NCBI GenBank assembly: GCA_041677345.1
Contig: JBAYQE010000043.1
Location: 1-20,849 of the forward strand
DNA length: 20,849 nt
From: JALOAT01 sp041677345
GTDB lineage: Bacteria; Pseudomonadota; Gammaproteobacteria; Thiohalomonadales; Thiohalomonadaceae
Direction of reading: 5' to 3'
Position numbers and translations under genes: made by a program. The notes under the pieces are model-generated. The model saw only the letters and a program-made list of their open reading frames with translations, was not told where the DNA came from and did no database searches. Below are positions 6,893 to 15,306 of the stretch, one piece after another; positions within the stretch are counted from its first letter, which is position 1; the number at the start of each line of letters is the position of its first letter.

Positions 6893-7495
6893 ATGCACGA
6901 CGTACTGGTTCTTTATTACAGCCGCAGCGGTGCCACCGCCGAGATGGCACGCCACATTGCGCGCGGCATCCATGAGGTACCCGGCATGACCGCGCGCGTC
7001 CGCACGGTGCCGCCGGTGTCCACCACCTGCGAAAGCATCTCCCCCGAGGTACCGACGGAAGGCCCGCCGTACGTGGAACCGCGCGACCTCGACGAATGCG
7101 TGGGTCTCCTGCTCGGGAGCCCGACGCGCTTCGGTAACATGGCTGCGCCCTTGAAGTATTTTCTCGACTCCACCATCAGCCAGTGGTTGGCGGGCAGCCT
7201 CGCCGGCAAACCTGCCGGCGTGTTCACATCCACCGGTTCGCTGCACGGCGGCCAGGAAACGACGCTGCTTTCCATGATGCTCCCGCTGCTGCACCACGGC
7301 ATGGTGCTTGTAGGCATTCCCTACAGCGAATCCACACTGCTCAGCACGTGCAGCGGCGGCACACCCTACGGGGCCAGCCATGTGGCGGGCCCCGCCGACG
7401 ATCGCCCGTTGACCGAAGACGAGATCCATCTGTGCCGCATCCAGGGTCGGCGCGTGGCGGAAATCGCACGCCGCCTGGCAGAGCACCCGCGATGA
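6893..7495 (+). CDS. wrbA: WrbA, NAD(P)H:quinone oxidoreductase
   Basis: 200 residues, a flavodoxin-like FMN enzyme that carries out two-electron reduction of quinones in the cytoplasm. The phosphate-binding loop is VLYYSRSGATAEMARHIA. Other family markers are GSPTRFGNMAAPLKYFLD, the substrate/FMN segment FTSTGSLHGGQETTLLSM and the C-terminal YGASHVAGPADDRPLTEDE. Length matches WrbA. The start directly abuts the arsC stop, and the end overlaps the DUF2069 start by 4 nt (ATGA), so the three genes form one transcript. Confidence 0.94.
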   Translation: MHDVLVLYYSRSGATAEMARHIARGIHEVPGMTARVRTVPPVSTTCESISPEVPTEGPPYVEPRDLDECVGLLLGSPTRFGNMAAPLKYFLDSTISQWLAGSLAGKPAGVFTSTGSLHGGQETTLLSMMLPLLHHGMVLVGIPYSESTLLSTCSGGTPYGASHVAGPADDRPLTEDEIHLCRIQGRRVAEIARRLAEHPR

Positions 7496-7845
7496 CATCC
7501 TTGCGCTGGCATGCACTCACGCTCGCGGGGTATTTCGGCCTTTTCGCCTTGCTCATGAGCTGGATCGCCTGGATCGCGCCCCCTGAAACGGTCCCGCGTT
7601 CCGTCGCCTTGTTGTTCGCGGTCGGACCCTTGCTGTTTCCGTTGCGCGGGCTGCTGCACGGCCGCCCTTACACGCACGCATGGAGCAGCTTCCTGGCACT
7701 TTTCTATTTCGCCTACGGCACCGCCGAGGCCTTCAGCGGTTCCTCCGTGCAGGCCCTCGCCGCCGCCATGGCGTTGTTGTCGCTGCTCTGGTTCGTCTCC
7801 GCCATCCTGTTCGTCCGCACGCACAAACGGGAAAGTCGTTCCTGA
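7492..7845 (+). CDS. DUF2069 membrane protein
   Basis: 117 residues with four hydrophobic segments (about 8-30, 38-52, 65-82 and 86-105). The motifs RGLLHGRPYTHAWSSFLALF and FAYGTAEAFS are typical of DUF2069 proteins, whose function is unknown. The ATG overlaps the wrbA stop. The tail is basic (RTHKRESRS). It is the last gene of the arsC-wrbA group; its convergent neighbour is hda, with an inverted-repeat element in between. Confidence 0.85.
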   Translation: MTSLRWHALTLAGYFGLFALLMSWIAWIAPPETVPRSVALLFAVGPLLFPLRGLLHGRPYTHAWSSFLALFYFAYGTAEAFSGSSVQALAAAMALLSLLWFVSAILFVRTHKRESRS

Positions 7846-7847
7846 TC

Positions 7848-7997
7848 GACGAAAACGCGGAGGACGCGGAGGGGATAAAGTCCGCCAATGAACGCAAATG
7901 ACGCAAAACACGCGACAGGAAGCTTTGCGCCCATTGGCATTCATTGGCAGATCCTGAACTTTTCTCCGCGGCCTTTGCGTCTTTGCGCCTCTGCGTT
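7848..7997. repeat. Imperfect long inverted repeat between convergent genes
   Basis: The left part (ACGCGGAGGACGCGGA, then CCGCCAATGAACGCAAATG) recurs in inverted, diverged form on the right (CATTCATTGGCAG, then TCTCCGCGGCCTTTGCGTC, then CGCCTCTGCGTT). The short motifs GACGCAAA and GCGGAG repeat within it. This resembles the dispersed CGCGGAG/GACGCAAAG intergenic elements seen in many environmental proteobacteria, probably a non-coding MITE-like or REP-like repeat. It may also act as a transcription stop for both flanking genes. Confidence 0.6.
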
Positions 7998-8029
7998 GGG
8001 CAGTTTTCTCAAGCTGGGCAGTTTTCTCA
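7997..8029. repeat. 15-bp tandem direct repeat next to hda stop
   Basis: TGGGCAGTTTTCTCA occurs at 7997-8011 and again at 8015-8029, separated by 3 nt, directly beyond the hda stop codon. It is probably a local duplication at the edge of the inverted-repeat element. On the minus strand it follows hda and contains no hairpin. Confidence 0.7.
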
Positions 8030-8030
8030 G

Positions 8031-8708
8031 TCAGCCCAGGAGTTCGCGCAGGAAGGGAATGGTGATGCGGCGCTTGGCGACGAGTGAGGCGGCGTCGATG
8101 CGGTCGAGCAGGGCGAACAGGGAATGCGGGTCACGGGCGAAACGGCGCATGAGGTAGGCTGCGACGTCTTCCGAGAGTTCCAGTCCCCGAGCCCGCGCGC
8201 GCGCGCGCAGCGCGGCCATCTTGCCTTCGTCGTCGAGGGCATGCAGTTGGAATACCGGCCCCCAGGACAGACGCGAGACCAGATCGGGCAAGCGGATATC
8301 GAGGCCGGCGGGTGCCGCAGGGCCGGTGGCGAGCATGCGGCCGCCGGCGTCACGCACGCGATTGTAGAGGTGGAACAGCGCCTGTTCCCAGGCCTGCCTG
8401 CCCGCGATGGCGTCCACATCATCCAGGCAGACCAGGCCCGCGGCCTCCAGGCCTTCGAACACCTCCGGGTCGGTGGCGATCAAATCGCGCAGCGGCAGGT
8501 AGGCGGGGCAGTCGCCCGCGTCGGCCGCGGCATGGCAGGCCGCTTGCAACAGGTGGGATTTTCCGGCGCCCGGATTTCCCCACAGGTAGATGAACGGCTC
8601 GTCACTTTTCAGTGCGTGCAACAGCGCACCGTTATCGCCCATGTGAAAATTGGCCAAGGTCGCACTGTCGGGCAGTGCCAGGCGCAGGGCCAGTTGCGAT
8701 GCGCTCAT
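8031..8708 (-). CDS. hda: Hda, DnaA regulatory inactivator
   Basis: 225 residues. Hda with the beta clamp stimulates ATP hydrolysis by DnaA after replication starts. The N-terminal clamp-binding motif is QLALRL (residues 5-10), close to the E. coli QLSLPL. The AAA+ core has Walker A GNPGAGKSH (44-52) and Walker B VCLDDVDAI. Sensor and lid regions follow (RLSWGPVFQLHALDDEGK; LMRRFARDPHSLFALLDRID). Length is normal. It is the last gene of the four-gene minus-strand operon and overlaps the permease gene by 4 nt (ATGA). Confidence 0.93.
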   Translation of the reverse strand: MSASQLALRLALPDSATLANFHMGDNGALLHALKSDEPFIYLWGNPGAGKSHLLQAACHAAADAGDCPAYLPLRDLIATDPEVFEGLEAAGLVCLDDVDAIAGRQAWEQALFHLYNRVRDAGGRMLATGPAAPAGLDIRLPDLVSRLSWGPVFQLHALDDEGKMAALRARARARGLELSEDVAAYLMRRFARDPHSLFALLDRIDAASLVAKRRITIPFLRELLG

Positions 8709-9763
8709 GAGGGCGGGGTTCCGTACAGTGCGCTGGCCAGATAGCGCTCATGGGCGTAGCGCAACATGACCATGGCCACGGCCGCGACGGGCAGCGCGAT
8801 GAGAATACCCACGAAGCCGAACAACTGCCCACCGGCCAGGACGGCAAAGATCACCGCGAGCGGATGCAGCCCGATACGGTCACCGAGCAACCAGGGGGTA
8901 AGCACGAAGCCCTCGAGCAATTGGCCCACCGTGAACACGGCGACCACACCAAGCAGCGGCATGACTTCACCGAACTGCATTACCGCTGCGATACCTGCGG
9001 CAACGATGCCCACGGCGAACCCCAGGTAAGGCACGAAGCTGACCAGGCCGGCGACAAGGCCGATGAGCAGCGCCAGTTCCAGCCCAACCAGGGCCAGCCC
9101 CGTGCTGTACACCAGGCCGAGGGACAGCATCACCAGCAACTGGCCGCGGAAGAATGCGCCGAGCACCTGGTCGGCAGCTTGCGCCAGCTGCACCACCACA
9201 GGCTCGGAACGGCGCGGTACCAGCTCGTGCAGACGTGCCGTGAGCAGATCCCAGTCGCGCAGCAGGTAAAAGGTGACGACCGGCACCAGCAGCAGGTTGC
9301 CGATCCAGGCGAGCAGGGCGAGACCGGTACGTGACACGCCACCGAGTGCCAGGGCGACCAGGCCGCCCGCTTCTGACCAATGCTCCCGCGCATACGCGGC
9401 AAGGGTGGCGGTATCCAGCGGTGGCAGTTCCAGTCCAAGGCGCACGGCAAGCCATGGCAGCACATGCTGCTGCAAGCGTTCCACGTAATCAGGCAGGCGG
9501 CGCATGAGCACGGCAATCTGCTCCGCCAGCAGCGGCACCAGCACCAGCACCAGCGCGAACACCACCAGGGTCAGCACCGAGAACACCAGTGCCACCGCCT
9601 GGGTGCGGGAGATACGGCGCTCGAGCCGATCCACCAGCGGATCCCCGATGTAAGCCAGCACGGCCCCCACCAGAAAGGGCGTCAGCACGGGTGCCAGCAG
9701 ATAGAGGACGACACCTGTAGTGACCAGGCCGGCCAGGACGAGGGCCTTGCTCGCCGTGTTCAC
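8705..9763 (-). CDS. AI-2E/PerM-family transporter
   Basis: 352 residues with about seven to eight hydrophobic segments. Two are at the N-terminus (residues 8-40) and one at about 60-82; a soluble section follows (about 85-150), then paired helices to the end. The sequences SFVPYLGFAVGIVAAGIAAV and EGFVLTPWLLGDRIGLHPL are family hallmarks. The substrate is not known; the family includes PerM and the AI-2 exporter TqsA. GTG 9763 overlaps the stop of the upstream phosphatidyltransferase gene (GTGA), and its own end overlaps hda, so the operon is tightly coupled. Confidence 0.88.
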   Translation of the reverse strand: MNTASKALVLAGLVTTGVVLYLLAPVLTPFLVGAVLAYIGDPLVDRLERRISRTQAVALVFSVLTLVVFALVLVLVPLLAEQIAVLMRRLPDYVERLQQHVLPWLAVRLGLELPPLDTATLAAYAREHWSEAGGLVALALGGVSRTGLALLAWIGNLLLVPVVTFYLLRDWDLLTARLHELVPRRSEPVVVQLAQAADQVLGAFFRGQLLVMLSLGLVYSTGLALVGLELALLIGLVAGLVSFVPYLGFAVGIVAAGIAAVMQFGEVMPLLGVVAVFTVGQLLEGFVLTPWLLGDRIGLHPLAVIFAVLAGGQLFGFVGILIALPVAAVAMVMLRYAHERYLASALYGTPPS

Positions 9764-10320
9764 GGGGCCTTCCTCCCTGATTCACGCCAGGCACGCACGC
9801 TCCAGATCACGACGTAATGGGCTCCGCTCAGTAGCGTACTGGCGAACACCGCCGCTACCAGCACGTCCGCAGACCATGCGGGCAGCCAGTCGAGCCCATA
9901 GCTGGCGATGGCCACCACGGCCAGCGCCACTTGCAGCGCGGTGTTGAGCTTGCTGATGAGGCTCGGCGCCACTTCCAGGTGCCCGAACCACAGGCGATAG
10001 GCCCCCGCCCCCGCAACAATGATCACGTCGCGCGCCAGCACCGCGACGACCAGCGTCACGGGAACGAAGGTGAGCGCGCCCAATGCCAGATAGGCGGTGA
10101 CCAGTAACAACTTGTCGGCCAACGGGTCAAGCACGGCGCCGAGGGCACTATGCCAACCGTAGTGGCGGGCAAGATAGCCGTCCAGACCGTCGGAGGCACC
10201 GGCAAGGGCAAACAGGAACAGTGCGAAACCGTACACGCCGTTCAGTAATGCCCACGCGAACGGCGCCACGAGGAGGATGCGAAGGGCGGTGATGAGATTG
10301 GGAAGGTCCCGCCGCGTCAC
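9760..10320 (-). CDS. CDP-alcohol phosphatidyltransferase
   Basis: 186 residues, an integral inner-membrane enzyme that transfers a phosphatidyl group from CDP-diacylglycerol to an alcohol. The full catalytic signature is present: D47-G48-x2-A51-R52-x8-G61-x3-D65-x3-D69, in SDGLDGYLAR followed by LGAVLDPLADKLL. About five to six hydrophobic helices surround it. PgsA (glycerol-3-phosphate) or cardiolipin-synthase-like activity is likely, but the acceptor cannot be told from sequence alone, so no symbol is given. It overlaps both neighbours by 4 nt. Confidence 0.87.
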   Translation of the reverse strand: MTRRDLPNLITALRILLVAPFAWALLNGVYGFALFLFALAGASDGLDGYLARHYGWHSALGAVLDPLADKLLLVTAYLALGALTFVPVTLVVAVLARDVIIVAGAGAYRLWFGHLEVAPSLISKLNTALQVALAVVAIASYGLDWLPAWSADVLVAAVFASTLLSGAHYVVIWSVRAWRESGRKAP

Positions 10321-11360
10321 TGCAACAGCCGGTATCTGAGCTCTGCCTGGGCGGGCACGGGTGCCGGCTCGCTGTCGGGGACCAGCGTGTCGCCGAGACC
10401 GATGGCCTGCACCAGCGCATGGGTAGCGCCTTGCAGGGTGAGACGATAGATGACTTGGTCGGCCTCCACGGTGACCAGTTCCACCCGTGCGACGCCGGAG
10501 AGCGCGTCCAGGTAATCCATGGCTCGCAAGTAGTCTTCGAGGCTCTGCACGTTGCGCACCTGCACAGTCACCAGGCTGGCACCGCCGCTCGTCTGGCCGT
10601 AGCCCTGGGCGATCTCGTCCGTGGCGCGGCCGAGGCCGGCGGCGATCACCTCGTCCAGGCTGCCCACACTCTCCCAGCGCAGGGCGTCGTTCCCCAACTG
10701 AAGCGTGAATCGTGCGCGATAGTAGTCACCGTCACGCGCCAGGGCGCCGGACAGGATGACCTGTGCGTGGTAGCGTTCCGAGGCGGCTTGAATGATGTCG
10801 CGGAAATCACCCCAGACATCCGACGGCTGAATACGCCGCAGGTCCTCGAGATCGAGCAAGGGGAAATGGACCGGGAGTCCACGCCGTTCGGCAAAGGCGG
10901 TGATGCTGGAGGCGACGGCCCCGGGGTCGTTGGCGCCGACCAGGCGGCGCCGGCCACGCTCCTCCAGCACCAGCCACAACAGTGTGGCAGGGCGCACCGC
11001 TCCCCACACCGGCAGACGGTGGCTGCGCAGCAGGGCATTCACCGCGGCACTGTCGAAACGTGCCCAGAAGGTGAGGCCGGACTGTCCCGCGGGCGGCTCA
11101 CGATAGCGGAACTGCTGGACGTAACGGTCAGGGCTGGCCAGGGCCTCGCCCAAGGCAGATTCCGCCGCCACGGCGCCCTGCCCGCTCACCTTGGTGAGCA
11201 CCACCTCGAAGGCACTACGCAGGGCCAGTTGACGCTCTTCGCTGCCCTGGCCGGTGACGGCAACCTCCGCCTCGTAGAGGTTGCGGATCTCGTCCGCGGA
11301 GGCGGTGCGCACGGCCAGCAGGGCCAGGAACAGGGCGGCAACAAGGCAGATACGGTTCAT
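10317..11360 (-). CDS. DUF2066 exported protein
   Basis: 347 residues with a clear signal peptide, MNRICLVAALFLALLAVRTASA. The mature part contains EEVAVTGQGSEERQLALR-like family segments (here AEVAVTGQGSEERQLALRSA), RYVQQFRYREP, and LWLVLEERGRRRLVG. The function is unknown. It is first in the DUF2066-phosphatidyltransferase-PerM-hda operon and divergent from purM, an arrangement I remember as conserved in gammaproteobacteria. The ATG at 11360 is the first in frame and directly starts the signal peptide. Confidence 0.83.
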   Translation of the reverse strand: MNRICLVAALFLALLAVRTASADEIRNLYEAEVAVTGQGSEERQLALRSAFEVVLTKVSGQGAVAAESALGEALASPDRYVQQFRYREPPAGQSGLTFWARFDSAAVNALLRSHRLPVWGAVRPATLLWLVLEERGRRRLVGANDPGAVASSITAFAERRGLPVHFPLLDLEDLRRIQPSDVWGDFRDIIQAASERYHAQVILSGALARDGDYYRARFTLQLGNDALRWESVGSLDEVIAAGLGRATDEIAQGYGQTSGGASLVTVQVRNVQSLEDYLRAMDYLDALSGVARVELVTVEADQVIYRLTLQGATHALVQAIGLGDTLVPDSEPAPVPAQAELRYRLLQ

Positions 11361-11475
11361 GCCCGCGCAAGCTATGCGACCGCCCGGGGCAAGTCAAGCG
11401 GGGCCGCCCGCATCCCGGCAACGCCGGCAAGGGGTCGGGCCCGCCCTGCATCCGCGTATTCTCCGCGCACTCCCT

Positions 11476-11505
11476 CTGACCGACGCAGCGTCCCTTTGTT
11501 AGAAT
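11476..11505 (+). promoter_or_regulatory. Candidate sigma-70 promoter for purMN
   Basis: CTGACC (11476-11481) as -35 and TAGAAT (11500-11505) as -10 are separated by 18 nt, about 43 nt upstream of the purM start. The hexamers are imperfect but correctly spaced. No PurR-like operator was recognised. Confidence 0.4.
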
Positions 11506-11548
11506 GTGCCCCCTCTCTTCCGCTCCCCCCAATCCGAGGTAAAACAAG

Positions 11549-12607
11549 GTGGCCGACCAGAATCAGGGTACGCCCGGCAAGGGCCTCAGTTATCGCGATG
11601 CCGGTGTCGACATCGACGCAGGCAATGCCCTGGTACAACGCATCAAACCCCAGGCAGCCCGTACCCGCCGTGCCGGCATGCTGGGCGGGCTCGGCGGCTT
11701 CGGTGCCCTGTTCGAGGTGCCCCTGGACCGCTATCGTGAGCCCGTACTGGTCTCCGGCACCGACGGTGTGGGGACCAAACTCAGGCTGGCCATGGACCTG
11801 AAGAAGCACGACACCATAGGCATCGACCTGGTGGCCATGTGCGTCAACGACCTGGTGGTGCAGGGCGCCGAACCGTTGTTCTTCCTCGATTACTACGCCA
11901 CCGGCCGCCTGGACGTGGACGCCGCCGCGGACGTCATCAAGGGCATCGCGGACGGCTGTGTGCAGGCGGGCTGCGCCCTGGTGGGCGGTGAAACCGCGGA
12001 AATGCCCGGCATGTACCATGGCGAGGACTACGACCTGGCCGGCTTCTGCGTGGGCGTGGTGGAGAAGAGCAGGATCATCGACGGCAGTCAGGTAAAGCCC
12101 GGCGACGCCCTCATCGGCCTCGCCTCCACCGGCCCCCATTCCAATGGCTACTCGCTGGTGCGCAAGGTGATCGCCACCTGCGGCGCACGCCTCGACCAGC
12201 CCTTCGAGGGCCGCACCCTGGGCGAGGTACTGCTGGAACCCACCCGCATCTACGTGAAGCCGCTGCTCGAACTCATGCAGGCGGTGGAGGTGCACGCCCT
12301 GGCCCACATCACCGGCGGCGGCCTGCTGGAAAACGTGCCCCGCGTGCTGCCGGAGAACTGCCGCGCCGTGTTCGATACCAAGGCCTGGACCCGTCCGGCG
12401 GTGTTCCAGTGGCTGCAGCAGCAGGGCAACATCGACGACCTGGAGATGTACCGCACCTTCAACTGCGGCATCGGCATGGTGGTATGCGTGGCCGAGGCCG
12501 ACAAGGAGCGCGCCCTGGAGCGGCTGCGCGCCGCCGGCGAGGACGCCGTGCTCATCGGTCACGTAGAAGGGAGCGCCGCGGGCGACGAGCAGGTGGTGTT
12601 CCGGTGA
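11549..12607 (+). CDS. purM: Phosphoribosylformylglycinamidine cyclo-ligase
   Basis: 352 residues. It closes the imidazole ring to make AIR in purine synthesis (cytoplasmic, ATP-dependent). The start is GTG 11549, with GAGGT 9 nt upstream. Family motifs include LSYRDAGVDIDAGNALV near the N-terminus, SGTDGVGTKLRLAMDL (69-84), the loop GGETAEMPGMYHGEDYDLAG (146-165) and HITGGGLLENVPRVLP. Length agrees with E. coli PurM (345 aa). The stop overlaps the purN GTG by 4 nt. Confidence 0.97.
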   Translation: MADQNQGTPGKGLSYRDAGVDIDAGNALVQRIKPQAARTRRAGMLGGLGGFGALFEVPLDRYREPVLVSGTDGVGTKLRLAMDLKKHDTIGIDLVAMCVNDLVVQGAEPLFFLDYYATGRLDVDAAADVIKGIADGCVQAGCALVGGETAEMPGMYHGEDYDLAGFCVGVVEKSRIIDGSQVKPGDALIGLASTGPHSNGYSLVRKVIATCGARLDQPFEGRTLGEVLLEPTRIYVKPLLELMQAVEVHALAHITGGGLLENVPRVLPENCRAVFDTKAWTRPAVFQWLQQQGNIDDLEMYRTFNCGIGMVVCVAEADKERALERLRAAGEDAVLIGHVEGSAAGDEQVVFR

Positions 12608-13248
12608 GTTCGGACGCGGCCGCCGGCCGCCTGCCCATCGTCGTCCTGGTCTCCGGCAGTGGCAGCAACCTGCAGGCCATCCTGGATGCCGCGGCGCGGG
12701 ACCTGCTGGTGGACGTGCGCGCAGTAATCAGCAACCGCGCGGACTGCCTCGGCCTGGAGCGGGCACGCCGCGCCGGCATACCCGACGTCTTCGTGGATCC
12801 CAAGGCCTACGCGCACCGCGCCGCCTACGACGCCGCCCTGGCCGATGTCATCGACGGCTTCAGCCCGGGGCTGGTGGTGCTCGCCGGTTTCATGCGCATC
12901 CTGAGCGATGATTTCGTGCGGCATTACCAGGGCCGCCTCATCTACATCCATCCCTCGCTGCTGCCCAAGTATCGCGGCCTCGACACCCACGCGCGCTGCC
13001 TGGCGGCCGGTGACCGGGAGCACGGGGCCACCGTTCATTTCGTCATTCCCGAACTGGACGCCGGCCCCATCATCCTGCAGGCGCGCGTACCGGTGCTGCC
13101 GGGCGATACCGCCGATACGCTTGCCGCGCGCGTGCTCGAACACGAACACCAGATCTATCCACAAGCCATCCGCTGGTTCGCCGAGGGCCGTCTTGCCCTG
13201 CGCAACGGCATGGCACAACTGGACCAGGAGCCCATATCCACGGCATGA
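12604..13248 (+). CDS. purN: Phosphoribosylglycinamide formyltransferase (catalytic Asn replaced)
   Basis: 214 residues from GTG 12604, overlapping the purM stop (GTGA). It would transfer the formyl group of 10-formyl-tetrahydrofolate to GAR. The phosphate loop is VLVSGSGSNLQAIL, the folate region LAGFMRILSDDFV, and the active-site segment RLIYIHPSLLPKYRGLDTH; the Asp is in ELDAGPIILQ. E. coli PurN has Asn106 and His108 in LLNIHPSLLP. Here the His is kept (H116) but the Asn position is Tyr (Y114, codon TAC at 12943-12945), one base from AAC. Everything else looks intact. Its stop overlaps the start of the receptor gene. Confidence 0.94.
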   Translation: MSSDAAAGRLPIVVLVSGSGSNLQAILDAAARDLLVDVRAVISNRADCLGLERARRAGIPDVFVDPKAYAHRAAYDAALADVIDGFSPGLVVLAGFMRILSDDFVRHYQGRLIYIHPSLLPKYRGLDTHARCLAAGDREHGATVHFVIPELDAGPIILQARVPVLPGDTADTLAARVLEHEHQIYPQAIRWFAEGRLALRNGMAQLDQEPISTA

Positions 13249-15296
13249 GACCCTTTCCTTTCCTTCTCGTCGCGATACTGTGTGGCGCTGGTGCCGCTTT
13301 CGCACAGGACACCAACGGAGAAAGGGACAGTCTTCTCGCCTTGCTGAACGAGCAGACCGCACTCGCTACCAAGACCCGCCTCAACGCCGATTATGTGCCG
13401 GGCATCCTGTCCGTACTGCACGGCCGCGACCTGGAATTGCGCGGTGTGCGCACCGTGTGGGAGGCCCTCGCGCTGGTGCCAGGAATGGAACGCGCCATGG
13501 AGCCGAACGGGCGGCACAAGCTCCTGGTGCGTGGCGTCGGCAACATCTGGGGTTCGGGTAACGTGAAGCTGTTACTCAACAGCGTACCCATGAATACTGC
13601 CGAGCGCGGCATCGGCGAGCCCCTGTTCAGTATCCCTGTCGCGCAGGTGGATCGCATCGAAGTGGTGCGTGGACCCGGTTCTGCCGTGCATGGTGAGTTC
13701 GCCTACCTGGGCGTAGTCAATATCATCACCCATAGCGAAACACCACGCCTGTTCGGTTTCGCCGGCGCCAACGCCGCCGTCGGCGGCGGCGCCGTCGCCA
13801 GTTGGCGTGATGGCGCTGCGCGCTTCTCGGCCAGCATCTCGGGCTGGAGCACGGATGGGCCGAAGGTGCGCACCGGACCTGATCAGATCCACGCCCTCGG
13901 GTTCCCGAGCGAATCCCACGCCCCCGGTTATTCCAACGAAGCGCGGGAATCCGGCACGGGCGTGCTGAGCCTCGGCTACAGGGGATTCTCACTACTGCTG
14001 CAATGGAATGAAGATGCCCTCGGCGATCACTTCGGCATAAACTACTACCTGCCGCCCGAGGACAAGAACATCGTGGAGCGCAATCGCCATCGGACGGTCG
14101 AGGCACGCCACCAACACGCTTTGTCGAGCTCCGTGACGGCTGACATTTTCCTGGGCTGGCAGGACGCTTCAGTCCTGGTGGACCGGGTGTACGTCGCACC
14201 TGGCGCCCTGTTCAACGACCCGGGTAACCCGGCAGATCCAAACAACCCGAGCGGCTCGCAGATCCTCCACAAGACCCATTATCTCGAGCAGCGAATTTAC
14301 GCCGGTACCGACCTGACCTGGCAGCCCCATGCGCAGCACACGGTGTTGCTGGGCCTGCAGTACAGCGATATCGAGGTCAAGAAGAGCGACAGCCGTCTCA
14401 ACATGCTCGGAAACTTCGCCGTCACCGACGAGTTCATCACCTGGGATATCGGTGTGAAACAGGGCAGCGGCCGTCGCATCGCCAGCATGAGCCTGCAGGA
14501 CGAATACCGGATCACGGATGCGCTCACCGTCACGGCAGGCGCACGCTATGACGACTACAGCGATACCGGTGCCAGGTTGTCACCCCGGCTGGCCGGTGTG
14601 TGGCGCATCGGTGATCGCCACATCATCAAGGGGCAGTATGCGGAGGCCTTCAGGCCGCAGACCCTGTATGAGCTTGCCGCGGAGGAATACTCCAGCTTCG
14701 GTCCCATCGAGCCTGCCACGGTGCGTACACATGAATTGGCATACATCTACAAGGGTGTGCGCTGGGACAACCGCATCACCGGATTCTATTCCCGGCTGGA
14801 CGACTTGATCGCCTTTACCGAGACCAACACCGATCTGGGCTATGCGAACCTCGATGCCGAGGCCTGGGGCATCGAATGGGAGTACCGCTACGACGTGAGT
14901 GCGCGCCTGTCCATCGACGGCAATGTCACTTTCCTGGAAGCGAGGGAAAACAGGACGGATCGGTACCTGCCGGGGGCACCGCACTGGCTTGCCAACGCCG
15001 GCGCCACCTACCGCTATCCCGTGTATGTTGCCTGGGGGCTGCAATGGCGTTATGTGGGCGAGCAGGCGCGGGAGGCGGCGGACCCCCGTGACCGGGGCCG
15101 CAGCTACAGCACGGTCGATCTCACCGCCACGCTCGACGTGCCCAATGTTGCCGGGCTGAGCTGGTCAGTGGGTGTAAAGAACGCATTCGACAGCGATGTC
15201 CGTTATCCGTCCCCGTTCCCCGGCATGCACAGTTACCCGGACGACTACCCCCGTGCGGGACGCGAGTGGTGGACGCGGATAAGCTACGACTTCTGA
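13245..15296 (+). CDS. TonB-dependent outer membrane receptor (module 1)
   Basis: 683 residues. The signal peptide is MRPFPFLLVAILCGAGAAFA. A short conserved N-terminal stretch (LLALLNEQTALATKTRLNAD) stands where a TonB box would be expected. The plug domain follows, about 45-165, with VWEALALVPGMERAM, KLLVRGVGN, DRIEVVRGPGSAVHGE and LGVVNIIT. The beta-barrel runs to the C-terminus and ends in the usual aromatic residue (RISYDF). It should import or sense a ligand at the outer membrane with TonB energy. ATG 13245 overlaps the purN stop by 4 nt, so expression is tied to purMN. The YfiR-like and kinase genes follow at once, pointing to signalling. Strong similarity to the receptor at 18185-20185 along its whole length indicates duplication. 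Confidence 0.93.
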   Translation: MRPFPFLLVAILCGAGAAFAQDTNGERDSLLALLNEQTALATKTRLNADYVPGILSVLHGRDLELRGVRTVWEALALVPGMERAMEPNGRHKLLVRGVGNIWGSGNVKLLLNSVPMNTAERGIGEPLFSIPVAQVDRIEVVRGPGSAVHGEFAYLGVVNIITHSETPRLFGFAGANAAVGGGAVASWRDGAARFSASISGWSTDGPKVRTGPDQIHALGFPSESHAPGYSNEARESGTGVLSLGYRGFSLLLQWNEDALGDHFGINYYLPPEDKNIVERNRHRTVEARHQHALSSSVTADIFLGWQDASVLVDRVYVAPGALFNDPGNPADPNNPSGSQILHKTHYLEQRIYAGTDLTWQPHAQHTVLLGLQYSDIEVKKSDSRLNMLGNFAVTDEFITWDIGVKQGSGRRIASMSLQDEYRITDALTVTAGARYDDYSDTGARLSPRLAGVWRIGDRHIIKGQYAEAFRPQTLYELAAEEYSSFGPIEPATVRTHELAYIYKGVRWDNRITGFYSRLDDLIAFTETNTDLGYANLDAEAWGIEWEYRYDVSARLSIDGNVTFLEARENRTDRYLPGAPHWLANAGATYRYPVYVAWGLQWRYVGEQAREAADPRDRGRSYSTVDLTATLDVPNVAGLSWSVGVKNAFDSDVRYPSPFPGMHSYPDDYPRAGREWWTRISYDF

Positions 15297-15306
15297 GGAC
15301 CACGGC

